Of a stretch of DNA of 64,000 nt, positions 46,533 to 56,200 are shown in pieces; position 1 is the stretch's first letter, and every line of letters starts with the position of its first letter. The translations under genes were made by a program, and so were the position numbers. Source of the DNA: Desulfatibacillum alkenivorans DSM 16219 (GTDB taxonomy: Bacteria; Desulfobacterota; Desulfobacteria; Desulfobacterales; Desulfatibacillaceae); the NCBI RefSeq assembly GCF_900142135.1, contig NZ_FQZU01000024.1:28211-92210 (forward strand), read 5' to 3'. The notes beneath the pieces are model-generated. The model was not told where the DNA came from and searched no databases. It saw only the letters and a list, made by a program, of their open reading frames with translations.

Positions 46533-49187
46533 ATGGACGAGGACAAGGCGAAAATCCTTATCGTTGATGACGAGAAGATCCATATCAGCGTTCTGGCGAA
46601 ATTTTTGTCCGATGATTATGACGTTAGTATCGCTTTGAACGGCGCCGAGGCCCTGATGCGGGCCAAGGCCGATCCATCTCCTGATTTGATTTTGCTGGAC
46701 GTGATGATGCCCGAAATGGACGGCTTTGAAGTCTGCCGGCGGCTGAAAAGCGACAAGTCCCTCAAAAACATCCCGGTCATTTTTCTCACCACCAAGGACG
46801 ACGAAGAAAACACGGCCAAAGGCTTTGAACTGGGCGCGGTGGATTTTATCCGCAAGCCTTTCAGGCCGGCCGTGCTGTCCGCCCGGATTCGCACCCATCT
46901 GGCCATGTCCAACCAAAAGCAGCTTTTGGAGCAGCAGGTCAAGGAGCGCACGGCCGAGCTGGTGAAATCCCAGAAAAAGCTCCGAGACGCCATGGGCAAC
47001 CTGTTGACCATCCAGGTGGCGCCCGGGGTGTTGTGGGTGCAGGTTCCCGAGGCGGACTTGCGCATTCTTTGCGGCTGCCCGGGCGAGGTGGTCAAACTGC
47101 TGATGCTGAAAGGGCTGAATGCCCCGGCCTTTAAGGACGGCGTGAATTTCGAGACCGGACCTAACGTGATATTGCTTTCCGACTTGCTGGTCCAAAACGG
47201 CCAGTTCGCCAATTTGTCCGAGTTTCCGGTTTTGCAAATGCTGTACCGCCAGGGCATGATGATCCCCGGCCACCCTAACAACACGGGCGTCAAGCCCATG
47301 CTCATCGGCTCCGCGGAACAGGTTCGCGCCCAAATGGAGTATATCCACCATGGCAATTACGGGCTTTTGAGCAAAGAGGAAATCATGGCCGCAGGGATAG
47401 ATGAGGGCCTGGCGGAATCCATGATGCGCGTGAAGCTGAAATTTGCATTCGGCAAGATCAAGAAGCCATATGAGTTTTTGGACACCCTGGAGATCGACGA
47501 TACTCTTCAGGAAATACGCAACGGCGTTTTTGTGCGGCGAATCGGGTTTAACCAGTTTCGTTTCCATTACCGCGAACGATTCGCCGATATTGACCTGAAT
47601 CTGCCCAAAGACGTCCACTATCCCTCGCCCTACCCCCTGGGGCGCCATCGCCTTCAGCGCCATTATTTTTCCGTGCTGCACACGGGCGAAGGCGACGGCT
47701 GGAACACCAAAAAGCCCAGCATGAGCAGCGTGCTTATGTTTCAGGGCCGCATCTATCTGGTGGACGCCCCGCCCAGCGTCATGAACGGCCTCACCGCCCT
47801 GGGCATTGACATCAGTGAGGTGGAGGGCATTTTTCACACCCATTCCCACGACGACCACTTTGCCGGCCTGCCTGACCTTGTGCACACGGACCGGCGGTTG
47901 AAATATTTCGCCACGCCCCTGGTGCGCGCGGCCGTGGCCAAGAAGTTTGCCGCCCTGACCTCTTTGCCCGAGGAAAAATTCGAACAGTTCTTTGACATCC
48001 ACGATCTGGAATTTGATGCATGGAATAAAATCGGCGGCTTGGAGGTAAAGCCTGTGTACTCCCCTCATCCGGTGGAGAACAACCTGTTTTTATTCCGGGC
48101 GCTGGACTGGAACGGACACCGCACCTACGCCCATTGGGCCGACCTGACCTCCTTCGAGGTCCTGGATAAAATGACCGGCGAGGGGCCGGAAGACGTTCCG
48201 CCGGATTTTGCGGAAGCCGTCAAGAAGAGTTATTTGATCCCCGCAGCAATTAAAAAACTCGACATAGGCGGCGGCATGATCCACGGCGTGGCTTCTGATT
48301 TCATGGATGACGACTCGGAACGCCTGATACTCGCCCATCTGGAACGGGACCTGACCCCGGAGGAAATGGAAATCGGGTCCGAGGCTTCATTCGGGGCGGT
48401 GGACGTCTTGATTTCCGGGGAACAGGGGCATTTGCAACAAAAGATTTTCGATTATTTAAGGGAGATGTTTCCCGAGTCGTCTGAGGACGAAATCCGCATG
48501 TTGATGAACGCGCCCATTGTGGAGCACAACGCAGGCGCCATTCTCACCAAAAAAGGCGAGGACGCCGATTTTGTCCGCATGCTATTGGCGGGCGCGGTTT
48601 TGTTTGTGGACTCCGAGCTTGGCATAAGCAACCAACTGGGGTTCGGCTCTTTTATTGGACTGAAGCAGGTTTTCGAAAAAGACGCCAGAACCTCGGGAAC
48701 CTACCGGGCTGCCTCTCATGGGTCTTCGCTGCATATCCACAGGCGGCTCTTCAGGACTTTTTTGAAGAATAACGGAATCATGGAGGATTTCGCCGAGCGC
48801 TTGAAGAAAATCCAGTTTCTCCGCCGCACCTGGCTGTTCGGGGAAAACACGTCGTTTTCCTTTCTCGACCGTCTTTCCAAACAGGTTAAAACCACGTATT
48901 TCCTGGACGGGGCTCAAATCGATTTATGCTCGGACGCGGGCCTCTGCCTGATAGAACAAGGGGGGGTAACCGTGACCAACGGCGCCGGAGGCGTCAAAGG
49001 CGAGCTCAAGGCGGGGGATTTTTTCGGCGAACATTTTCATACCAAAGAGAATTTTGAAAGTCCGGTTTTTTCGGCCAAAGGCGATTGCGTTTTAATCAAC
49101 ATTCCCAGGGATGAGATTTTCAACGCCCCCATCGTGCATTGGAAAATCTTGGAAACAAGACGTAAAAGAGTCCGGGTGCTGTATTAA
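46533..49187 (+). CDS. REC-MBL fold-cyclic-nucleotide-binding-like fusion
   Basis: An 884-residue multi-domain protein. The receiver domain (residues 5-125) has Asp12/Asp13 and phospho-acceptor Asp56 in LILLDVMMPEMDG, with a KP motif near residue 108. A short coiled coil follows (about 128-155), then an uncharacterised domain (about 165-390). The MBL fold carries HTHSHDDHFAGL (about residues 430-441) with the HxHxDH metal site. The C-terminus (about 740-884) has a GDFFGE turn typical of cyclic nucleotide-binding folds. It probably turns phosphorylation into control of a hydrolase. I know no named family with this exact order. Confidence 0.85.
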   Translation: MDEDKAKILIVDDEKIHISVLAKFLSDDYDVSIALNGAEALMRAKADPSPDLILLDVMMPEMDGFEVCRRLKSDKSLKNIPVIFLTTKDDEENTAKGFELGAVDFIRKPFRPAVLSARIRTHLAMSNQKQLLEQQVKERTAELVKSQKKLRDAMGNLLTIQVAPGVLWVQVPEADLRILCGCPGEVVKLLMLKGLNAPAFKDGVNFETGPNVILLSDLLVQNGQFANLSEFPVLQMLYRQGMMIPGHPNNTGVKPMLIGSAEQVRAQMEYIHHGNYGLLSKEEIMAAGIDEGLAESMMRVKLKFAFGKIKKPYEFLDTLEIDDTLQEIRNGVFVRRIGFNQFRFHYRERFADIDLNLPKDVHYPSPYPLGRHRLQRHYFSVLHTGEGDGWNTKKPSMSSVLMFQGRIYLVDAPPSVMNGLTALGIDISEVEGIFHTHSHDDHFAGLPDLVHTDRRLKYFATPLVRAAVAKKFAALTSLPEEKFEQFFDIHDLEFDAWNKIGGLEVKPVYSPHPVENNLFLFRALDWNGHRTYAHWADLTSFEVLDKMTGEGPEDVPPDFAEAVKKSYLIPAAIKKLDIGGGMIHGVASDFMDDDSERLILAHLERDLTPEEMEIGSEASFGAVDVLISGEQGHLQQKIFDYLREMFPESSEDEIRMLMNAPIVEHNAGAILTKKGEDADFVRMLLAGAVLFVDSELGISNQLGFGSFIGLKQVFEKDARTSGTYRAASHGSSLHIHRRLFRTFLKNNGIMEDFAERLKKIQFLRRTWLFGENTSFSFLDRLSKQVKTTYFLDGAQIDLCSDAGLCLIEQGGVTVTNGAGGVKGELKAGDFFGEHFHTKENFESPVFSAKGDCVLINIPRDEIFNAPIVHWKILETRRKRVRVLY

Positions 49188-49293
49188 AGGAAGGCGCTGC
49201 CGAAATGTTGGGCCTGAAATCCGGCGCTTTGCGATCCAGAATGGATAAGATGGGGATCGACAAAAGAAGGCCGCCCTCCCCTTGATGGTTTTT

Positions 49294-50067
49294 TTAAGAA
49301 GGTTGAACCATGTCCAGGGCGCCCATGGTATGCCGGGAAAACAGGGAAGTCACTTTGGGATTTCGGCCCAGGCCCTGAGCATGCAGCTCCACCTGGAGAC
49401 CTTGTTCCTCAAAGGCTGACTTCCACGAATCCTCCTCGCCCGCCAGATCCTCCTCAAAATGCACGCCGGAAACCAGCATGAAGGGCGCCAGCAGCACGCG
49501 TTTGAACCCTTTGTCTTTGACCTCCCGCACCACGTCCTCCTGCTCGGGAATGCCCTCTTCCACAACGCCCACAAAGGCTTTTTCGCCGTAAGTCTTTCTC
49601 AAGACGCTGGCCATGGCCGTGTACATGCTCCAGGCCGGATGGTCCGTGCCGTGGCCCACCAGGACCACAGCCTGATCCTTGGGGCCTTGGAACAGGGGCT
49701 CAAGAATCCCGGCGACCTCCATGCAATCCTCGGGCGAGGAAAGCAGCGGCAGGCCCATGGAAATTCTGATGAGGCCGGATTTGGCGTCGTCCACTAGTCG
49801 ATAGAACTCGTGGCCGCAAGTGAGGTGCAACGATTGCAGCACCGCCCATTCATGACCAGCCTGGCTCAACAGGTCGAAAACCTGGTACGGATGCAAAACC
49901 TCCCGGCCCGCCTTTTTACGAAGCTTGGAAGCCACCATCCGGGAGGTGAAGGCCCAGTGGATGTCGTGGCCGGGAAAGGTTTTTTTGTAATAAGCGTCAA
50001 TGTCGTCGTACGCGGCCATGGCGCGGGTGGATGTTCCGAATGCCGCCAATATAATGGGAATGTTCAT
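49294..50067 (-). CDS. cbiK: Anaerobic sirohydrochlorin cobaltochelatase
   Basis: A 257-residue CbiK-type chelatase that inserts cobalt into sirohydrochlorin early in anaerobic B12 synthesis. It begins PIILAAFGTSTRAM. The metal-site histidines are in VLVGHGTDHPAWSMY and VSGVHFEEDLAGEE, as in CbiK. No signal peptide is seen, so it is cytoplasmic. It starts 2 bases after the nitrilase stop (an in-frame GTG one codon earlier is also possible) and is the last gene of the corrinoid cluster. Confidence 0.93.
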   Translation of the reverse strand: MNIPIILAAFGTSTRAMAAYDDIDAYYKKTFPGHDIHWAFTSRMVASKLRKKAGREVLHPYQVFDLLSQAGHEWAVLQSLHLTCGHEFYRLVDDAKSGLIRISMGLPLLSSPEDCMEVAGILEPLFQGPKDQAVVLVGHGTDHPAWSMYTAMASVLRKTYGEKAFVGVVEEGIPEQEDVVREVKDKGFKRVLLAPFMLVSGVHFEEDLAGEEDSWKSAFEEQGLQVELHAQGLGRNPKVTSLFSRHTMGALDMVQPS

Positions 50068-50069
50068 CA

Positions 50070-51590
50070 CTATTCTTCCTGATGGTTATGTTTCTTCAAT
50101 AAAATGGAGTAATTGATTCGTTCCTGAAAGCGCTTGGTCCGCAAGCTGGCTGTATCCAGAACAATGGAGGCGGCCCCGGTTTCATCCTGGGAATTGACCG
50201 TCCAGGGGCCGTGGCCTTCCGGCGGGAGGATAACCCCGGATTGGTCATGGGAGCTGTATGCCAGGGCAAGGCGGTCCAGGGTCCTGCCGCCCATGAGCAT
50301 GTAGTCGTCAGGGGCAAAGCATTCCTCGGAAACCACAACCAGGTCGCAGCCTTGCTTGGCCAGGGAAACCGAAACCTCGGGGTGTTTTAGAGCCTCCTTT
50401 TCCAAAAAGGCCATCCTGAGCGGGCCGAAATCCACAGTATGCAAGGGTTCATCGGGATTTTGAGCCAGGCTGGAAAACGGGGCTGTTTGGGCTATTTTTC
50501 CCGGTTCAGCCAGGATTGCCATGGCCGGCGCTCCGTTTTCCTGCAACAGGGCGGCCGCAGCCATGTTATGTTCATTGGCCAGGTTCTTTAGAGATTCAAC
50601 AGGATTGTCCTGTGTAAAATTCTTAGGTAAAACAGCCAGCCGGGGCGCATCGCCGCCGCCCATTAAGACGGTTTGCAAAAGGCCTGGAATATCGCCGCCG
50701 GTGAGCGCGGAAACCCTTATTTTTCCGGGTTTGGGCAGGTTCAGCCAGTCGGTCTGGTCCGGGATCATCCTGAGATCCAGATAGATTTCTCCGTAATATC
50801 CGGGCTTTCTTTGCTCCATGATTTTACGCCTGCGGCTGGAAGCCAGTTTGCCGTTTTCCAGCAGAGGGAGATCCGCGACAAACACGGCGGAATCCTGGCT
50901 GGATTCCACTAAAAGCGCCTTGCCCTTATGGTCAATGACGCAGGATTGAGCGTCCGCGCAATCCATGAGCCGATCCTTGCCGGTGCGGTTGCAGACCGCC
51001 ATGGCGAATCCGTTTTCCAAGGCTCTAAGCCGCCAGAGGTCCACCGGGTCCATGCCGGAAGGAGGCCAGTTAGAGGGAACGGCCACCAGGTCCGCGCCTT
51101 GCAAAGCCAACGTACGGGGCATGAGGCCGTAATAGGCGTCCGAGCAAATCAAAACGCCCACCCTGCCCCAGGGCGTTTTAAAAACCGGGTTTTGGTTTTC
51201 GGACCCAGGGCAGGCCCAGCGGGCCTCGCCGTTTACCTTGCGGTAGGTGCATATTACCTCGCCATCCGGCCCGATCACCACGGCGCTGTTGTACATAATG
51301 CCTGTGCTTTCGTCCTTTTCAGGCATGCCGACCACGATATAGGCCTGGTTTTCCCGTGCGATGAGGGCCAATGCTGAAACACTAGGGCCTGACAAGGGCT
51401 CGGCAAAGGGAAAAACGTCCTGCCTGCCGGTGAATGAGTAGCCGGACACCCCCATTTCCGTATTCACGATGATTTTAGCGCCATGGTCCGCCGCCTTGCG
51501 GTTCAGTTCGACCAAAGCGGCCCGGTTTTGTTCCGGCTCTTTATATTGTACATTCAGGTGAATCAGCCCGATTCTTAAAGCGTGAGTCAT
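50070..51590 (-). CDS. Nitrilase superfamily protein with degenerate second domain
   Basis: About 506 residues, twice the usual size of the catalytic unit. The N-terminal half (about 1-270) has the full catalytic triad: Glu in VNTEMGVSG, Lys in TYRKVNGEA and Cys in LICSDAYYG. This identifies a C-N hydrolase acting on amides or nitriles. The C-terminal half (about 290-506) looks like a second, decayed copy of the fold (LRMAFLEKEALKHPEVSVSLAKQG-type strands) without a clear Cys. It sits between cbiZ and cbiK, so a role in corrinoid amide chemistry is possible. The start could also be 51614. Confidence 0.82.
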   Translation of the reverse strand: MTHALRIGLIHLNVQYKEPEQNRAALVELNRKAADHGAKIIVNTEMGVSGYSFTGRQDVFPFAEPLSGPSVSALALIARENQAYIVVGMPEKDESTGIMYNSAVVIGPDGEVICTYRKVNGEARWACPGSENQNPVFKTPWGRVGVLICSDAYYGLMPRTLALQGADLVAVPSNWPPSGMDPVDLWRLRALENGFAMAVCNRTGKDRLMDCADAQSCVIDHKGKALLVESSQDSAVFVADLPLLENGKLASSRRRKIMEQRKPGYYGEIYLDLRMIPDQTDWLNLPKPGKIRVSALTGGDIPGLLQTVLMGGGDAPRLAVLPKNFTQDNPVESLKNLANEHNMAAAALLQENGAPAMAILAEPGKIAQTAPFSSLAQNPDEPLHTVDFGPLRMAFLEKEALKHPEVSVSLAKQGCDLVVVSEECFAPDDYMLMGGRTLDRLALAYSSHDQSGVILPPEGHGPWTVNSQDETGAASIVLDTASLRTKRFQERINYSILLKKHNHQEE

Positions 51591-51819
51591 GTTTGTTTTT
51601 TTTCCTGTATTCATGGTTGCAACCGCTCACCCTTTCCGCCGGCAGAGGCCGGACGTAAGGCAGCAGTTCCAATGGGTTATCGCAGCTTACCCCGAAAGCG
51701 CCCAGCGAGACGGCATGGTCGAAGCGGCTTTTCAGGTCGTGCGCTCCCCACAAGTATACAATAACCGGGGCTCCGTGTTTGTTAAATTCTTCAAAGCCCC
51801 GATAGGGAAAGGACCCCAT
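51541..51819 (-). pseudogene. Possible C-terminal fragment of a glycerophosphodiesterase-like gene
   Basis: Up to 92 codons, partly overlapping the nitrilase start. The middle reads GAPVIVYLWGAHDLKSRFDH, then SLGAFGVSCDNPLELLPYVR. This resembles the last strands of glycerophosphodiester phosphodiesterases (VYVWTVN...GVDGIITDDP). An in-frame TAG lies just upstream of the ATG and no upstream part of such a gene is seen. It is probably a remnant, but it could be noise. Confidence 0.3.
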
Positions 51820-51839
51820 AAAAAAGGGCTAAAGGCGAC

Positions 51840-51996
51840 AAAAAACGCGCTGCATTCCCAAAACTTGTTCATTCAGTGCAGCCTTTGTAATATGATATGG
51901 GTTTTCCGGCGCCTGGGAGCGGTTTGCAGACGCCGGAAAACCCTGGGTGGAAAAGCAGGCGATCCGGAGGAGACATCCTCTATAGCCTGCTTTTCC
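51840..51996 (-). terminator. Three tandem hairpins, last one terminator-like
   Basis: Reading the minus strand after cbiZ: GGAAAAGCAGGC/GCCTGCTTTTCC (51996-51949), then GGGTTTTCCGGCG/CGCCGGAAAACCC (51943-51899), both perfect over 12-13 bases, then GCTGCA/TGCAGC (51882-51849) followed by GCGTTTTTT (51848-51840). The third is a plausible intrinsic terminator. The other two are probably RNA-stabilising or regulatory. The whole 416-base gap (51591-52006) has no other gene besides the remnant above. Confidence 0.7.
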
Positions 51997-52006
51997 GCTT
52001 ACTTGT

Positions 52007-53185
52007 CTAATCCCCGGCGCCAGCTTGAGGACGCCGTGCATCAGTCCATTTATCCCGAAAGCCAAACCCTAAAGCCTTGAGCGCCAAGTCCAGAAACTCT
52101 TGACCGGTCATGCCGCCGGAACAAGGCGCCAGTTCGTTCCGGTAATCGTTGAATTTGGAAAAATCGCCGGATACGGAGCACGCGGCCAACGCGGCCTGGC
52201 CTCCCATGATTTCAGGCAGGCAGGTTTCCGGCAAAAGCCCCCAGGCGTATTTATCTTGAAGATGCACCAAAGCCATGATGGCGCCGGCGGCGGCCGGATC
52301 TTTGTCCATGCACGAAAAATTGTCTTTAAGCAGGCGCTGGTCCGCGTCATCCAGCCATGCGCCCATTCCCCGGAGCATGGATTCTTTGGTTGCCCCAAAA
52401 CGCTGCAAATGGATGCGGCAGGAGCGTTGCCCCTCCGGGCTCATGCCGTTTTGCTGCAAAAGGGTTTGCCTGATCGCTTTTTTTACGGCCAGACCGATCA
52501 ATTCGCCCAATTTGGAATGCTTACCTGCTCCTGTCAGGGGCTTGCCCGTGTTTAATTTGGAAGCCACTGCGATTTGGTCCGTGCCGGTGCCTGTGGCCAG
52601 GCCGTCGGAGTATCGGGAGTTGACGGCCAACTCCTGCAATACGGCGGTCTTGGCCTCCGTGGCGGTCATGACCACCCGGACCATGGCGCCCCTGGCAAGC
52701 TCCTTGTTAATGCAGATCATGGTATTGATGGTGCCGTGGGGCGGCGGCTGGGGCGCTTCCAGCTTTTCGTGGCCGGTTTCGGTCTCCAAAAAGGAAGCCG
52801 GATCGCCGACCCGGCCTGCGTTGGATTCCACGCCGCCGGTGCAGGCGGCGACCACTTTAAGGCCGCGAAAGGACTCCACGGCCACGGCTGCGCAGTTCAT
52901 GTTGGCGGCGGTGCCTAAAGTGGCCCACTTATCCGAGCCAAGGCCGTGTTGTTCGCACGTCATTCTGCGGTATTCGGCGGGATCGTCCACGGCGGTCTTG
53001 TGCGCGGCGTGCATGTGGTTTGTCGGCTCGCAGCCCTGCTGGTTGTAGATGCCGTCATAATCGTCGGCCAGGCCGCCGCCGGCCCGGCATGTTGAAACGA
53101 CCCGATGGGGCGAGGTAAACCGGACAAACAGGATTTTATCCTTCCGGTGCAGTTCCATGCCGTCATAATACTTGTCCATGAGCAT
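52007..53185 (-). CDS. cbiZ: Adenosylcobinamide amidohydrolase, extended form
   Basis: A 392-residue CbiZ. The N-terminal ~240 residues hold the family pattern: STCRAGGGLADDYDGIYNQQ, MNCAAVAVESFRG, VVAACTGGVESNAGR, GTINTMICINKEL, TEAKTAVLQELAV and the signature LATGTGTDQIAVAS. CbiZ cuts adenosylcobinamide or pseudo-B12 to adenosylcobyric acid, so that the cell can rebuild its own cobamide. The last ~150 residues are not part of the usual ~220-residue enzyme and have no domain I recognise. AAGGA lies 8 bases before the ATG. Confidence 0.9.
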   Translation of the reverse strand: MLMDKYYDGMELHRKDKILFVRFTSPHRVVSTCRAGGGLADDYDGIYNQQGCEPTNHMHAAHKTAVDDPAEYRRMTCEQHGLGSDKWATLGTAANMNCAAVAVESFRGLKVVAACTGGVESNAGRVGDPASFLETETGHEKLEAPQPPPHGTINTMICINKELARGAMVRVVMTATEAKTAVLQELAVNSRYSDGLATGTGTDQIAVASKLNTGKPLTGAGKHSKLGELIGLAVKKAIRQTLLQQNGMSPEGQRSCRIHLQRFGATKESMLRGMGAWLDDADQRLLKDNFSCMDKDPAAAGAIMALVHLQDKYAWGLLPETCLPEIMGGQAALAACSVSGDFSKFNDYRNELAPCSGGMTGQEFLDLALKALGFGFRDKWTDARRPQAGAGD

Positions 53186-53222
53186 CAATCAAATCCTTAT
53201 GTATCGAATCCCTCCAGCGGGA

Positions 53223-56200
53223 TTACTCTGTCAGTTCTTCAATTTCGCCCTCGATATCCAGATATTCCTGCATGAGGGCGTCCTCCATTTCGTCCGAGGC
53301 GTTCCACATGCCCCGTTTGATGGCCTCCAGCAGCTTGTCCAGGATGTTTTGCAAGGCGTATGGATTGACCTCTTTCATCCAATCCTGCATTTCCCGGTCC
53401 AGGGCGTATTTATTAGCGACCCGCTCGTACATCCAGTCGTCCATAACGTCCGCCGTGGCGTCCCAGCCCAGCATGACGTCCATCATGTGGGAGATGTCCC
53501 CGGCGCCTTTGTATCCGTGGCGTTTGAGGCCGTCCAGCCACTTGGGGTTGATAAGTCGAGACCGGAGAATATGCTTGGCCTCCTCCTGCGTGGTGCGCAT
53601 CTTTACCCGTCTCGGGTCGGAGCTGTCCCCCATTAAGGACAAGGGCGCCTCGCCCCGGACGGTTTTGGCCGCCACAATCAAACCGCCGTAATAATTGTAA
53701 TAATCCGTGCAGCTCATCATGTCGTACTCGCGGGAGTCCTCATTTTTAACGGTGGCGTCCATGCGGGATAAGACCCTGCGGAAGGTTTCGGGCTTTTGAG
53801 CGCCGTAGGTTCCTTTTCCATAGGCGTGGGAGGAATAGCGGATGTAGTTGGCGGCCAGGTCGTTCTGCGTGTCCCACTGCTTGGATTCCACCAGTTCCGC
53901 AACGCCCGCGCCGTAAGCGCCGGGAGGACAGCCGAATACCCGGAACGTGGCTTCCCGAAAGGCTTCGTCTTTACTCATGCCGGATTCCATATAGGTTTGC
54001 ATGTCCGTGACCACGTGCTTGCGGATCAGGTTGGATTCCTCGGGCTCGTCCAGGGCGGCGGCCATTTGGGCCGCTTCATCCAGCAATTCCATGAGATTGG
54101 GAAAGGAATCCCGGAAAAAACCCGATGTCCGGGGGGTGACGTCGATTCTCGGCCTGTTTAATTGCGAGTAAGGGATGACCTCCAGGCCTGCAACCCTGCC
54201 GCTTCCCTTGGCCCACACAGGTTTCAGACCATACAGATAAAGGATCTCGGCGATGTCATCCCCCCGGGATCGCATGGTAGGGCCGCCGTATATGATGATG
54301 CCTACGTTTTCGGGATATTTGCCTGTTTCCTCCAGGGCGCGTTCAATGAGCGCGTCGCCCAGCCGCACCCCCGCCTCCCAGGCGCCGGGCGTGGGGATGG
54401 TCAGGGGATCCACGGAATAAAAATTGCGGCCCGTGGGCAATATGTCCGCCTGCCCTCTGGAGGGCGCGCCGGAGGGGCCCGGCGGAACGAACTCGCCGTT
54501 GAGGCCGGCCATGGTTGCGTCCATTTCTTCGGTAGTCCGGGCTATATTGGGCGCCAGGGACCCGGCGATGTATGCCAGGGTTTTTTCCAGCATGAGGTCG
54601 CGCTTGCCAACAGCGTCCTCGACAATAGAAGGGACGGCGTTTTTATCAAAACCGGTCTTGTGGAAATTCCCCACCATGGCCAGGGCGGTCTCGTGAGCCT
54701 GGCGAATGCAGTCTCCACCAGTTTTTCCGTTGTATTGAGGCAGGGTTTGGCCTTTGTTTTCCAATAGCACGTCCATGTCCCAGCCTAATGTTTGGCACAC
54801 GGACTCCCGCAAGGACGGGACGTCCCCATTATCCAGGCGGGTGAGCTGGACAAGGAACTCCACCAACTGCTCGCCTTGGGGCGGAACGGAGAAGGTGTGC
54901 AGGCCGTCCTCGATCATGGTGTCGGAAAGCTCGTGCATGTAGGCATGGAGCTTTTCCAGGAAAGCGTCAAAGTCGGCAAAAACGCTTTCCTCCGCCGCCT
55001 CCAGGTCCTTGTCCAAATCCGCTTCCACAACCGCTTCCCAGACTAAAGGCTTGAGCACATCGCACTTTGCCGGATCTTCTTTTTTGGCGTCCTCGTATTC
55101 CTTGACCTTGGATTCCACCCTGGTCAGGTCTTCGTACAAGTCCGCGTTGGTGAAGACCGGGGTCAGGTGGTCGATTATGCAGCAATAGGAACGCCTTTTG
55201 GCCTGGGCGCCCTCGCTGGGATCGTTGATGATGTACGGATAGATGTTGGGCAGATCCATGATGGCCGAGTCGGGATAGCATTCCTCGGACAGGCCGAGAG
55301 CCTTGCCGGGCAGCCATTCCAGGGACCCGTGCTTGCCAATGTGCATGACGGCGTCGGCCTTGAACACGTTTTTAATCCATCGGTAGTGCGCCGGATAGTG
55401 ATGGGGCGGAGAAAGGTGCATGTCGTGATAGATGGCTTCCGTGTTTTCGAAAAAGCCCCTGGGCGGCTGGATGGTCACGAACACATTGCCGTTGACGAAT
55501 CCCGGAAACATCATTTGCTCTTTGTAGACAAAGAGTTCTCCGGGGATTTTTCCCCAATCGCGGGTTTGCTTCTCCCGGATGGCGGCGGGAAGATTTTCGT
55601 GCCAGGGATTGTATTCCTTGTCCGAGGCGAAGGCCTGGCATCGTTCCGCCATTTTATCGTAGGTGAGCCACCGTTGGTCGCAGGTCATGCAGCCCAGGAT
55701 GCGTTCGGCCAGTTGCTGGCCGTTTTTAAAGCATTCCTCCACCTGGTATCCGTCGTTCTTCATCCTGTCCAGCATGAGCTTGACCGACTCGAAGCTGTCC
55801 AGACCCCGGGCGCAGCCGATCCGGTCGTTTCGGGGCGGGTAGTGATGAAAGACGATGGCGACCTTTTTCTCGCTGTTTTTCAATTTGGAAAGCCTGCCCC
55901 AGTTGAGCGCCAGGGAAACCATTTTGTTGCTGCGGTCTTCAATGGGCTTGTACCGGCTGAGCAGGGCCCCCGTAACCGGGTCAACGTCCTCTTCCTCCCG
56001 GCTGGCTACGGGCACGGTGATGAGGGCGCCGTCAAATTCGGGCTGGGCTGCATTGTAGGAGACCTCCATGGTTTTCATGCCCTGGATCGACTCCCGCCAA
56101 ACCTCCTGGGGCTGCATGGTCATCATAGCCTGGATGACCGGGACGTTCATGGCGGGATAGAGTTTTTCGTACTCCTTGGAAACCATGGTGAGGGCGAACA

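Noticed and set aside
46365..48068. A 567-codon minus-strand open frame
   Set aside because: It is antisense to the REC-MBL fusion gene, lacks recognisable motifs, and arises from the GC-rich codon use of that gene.
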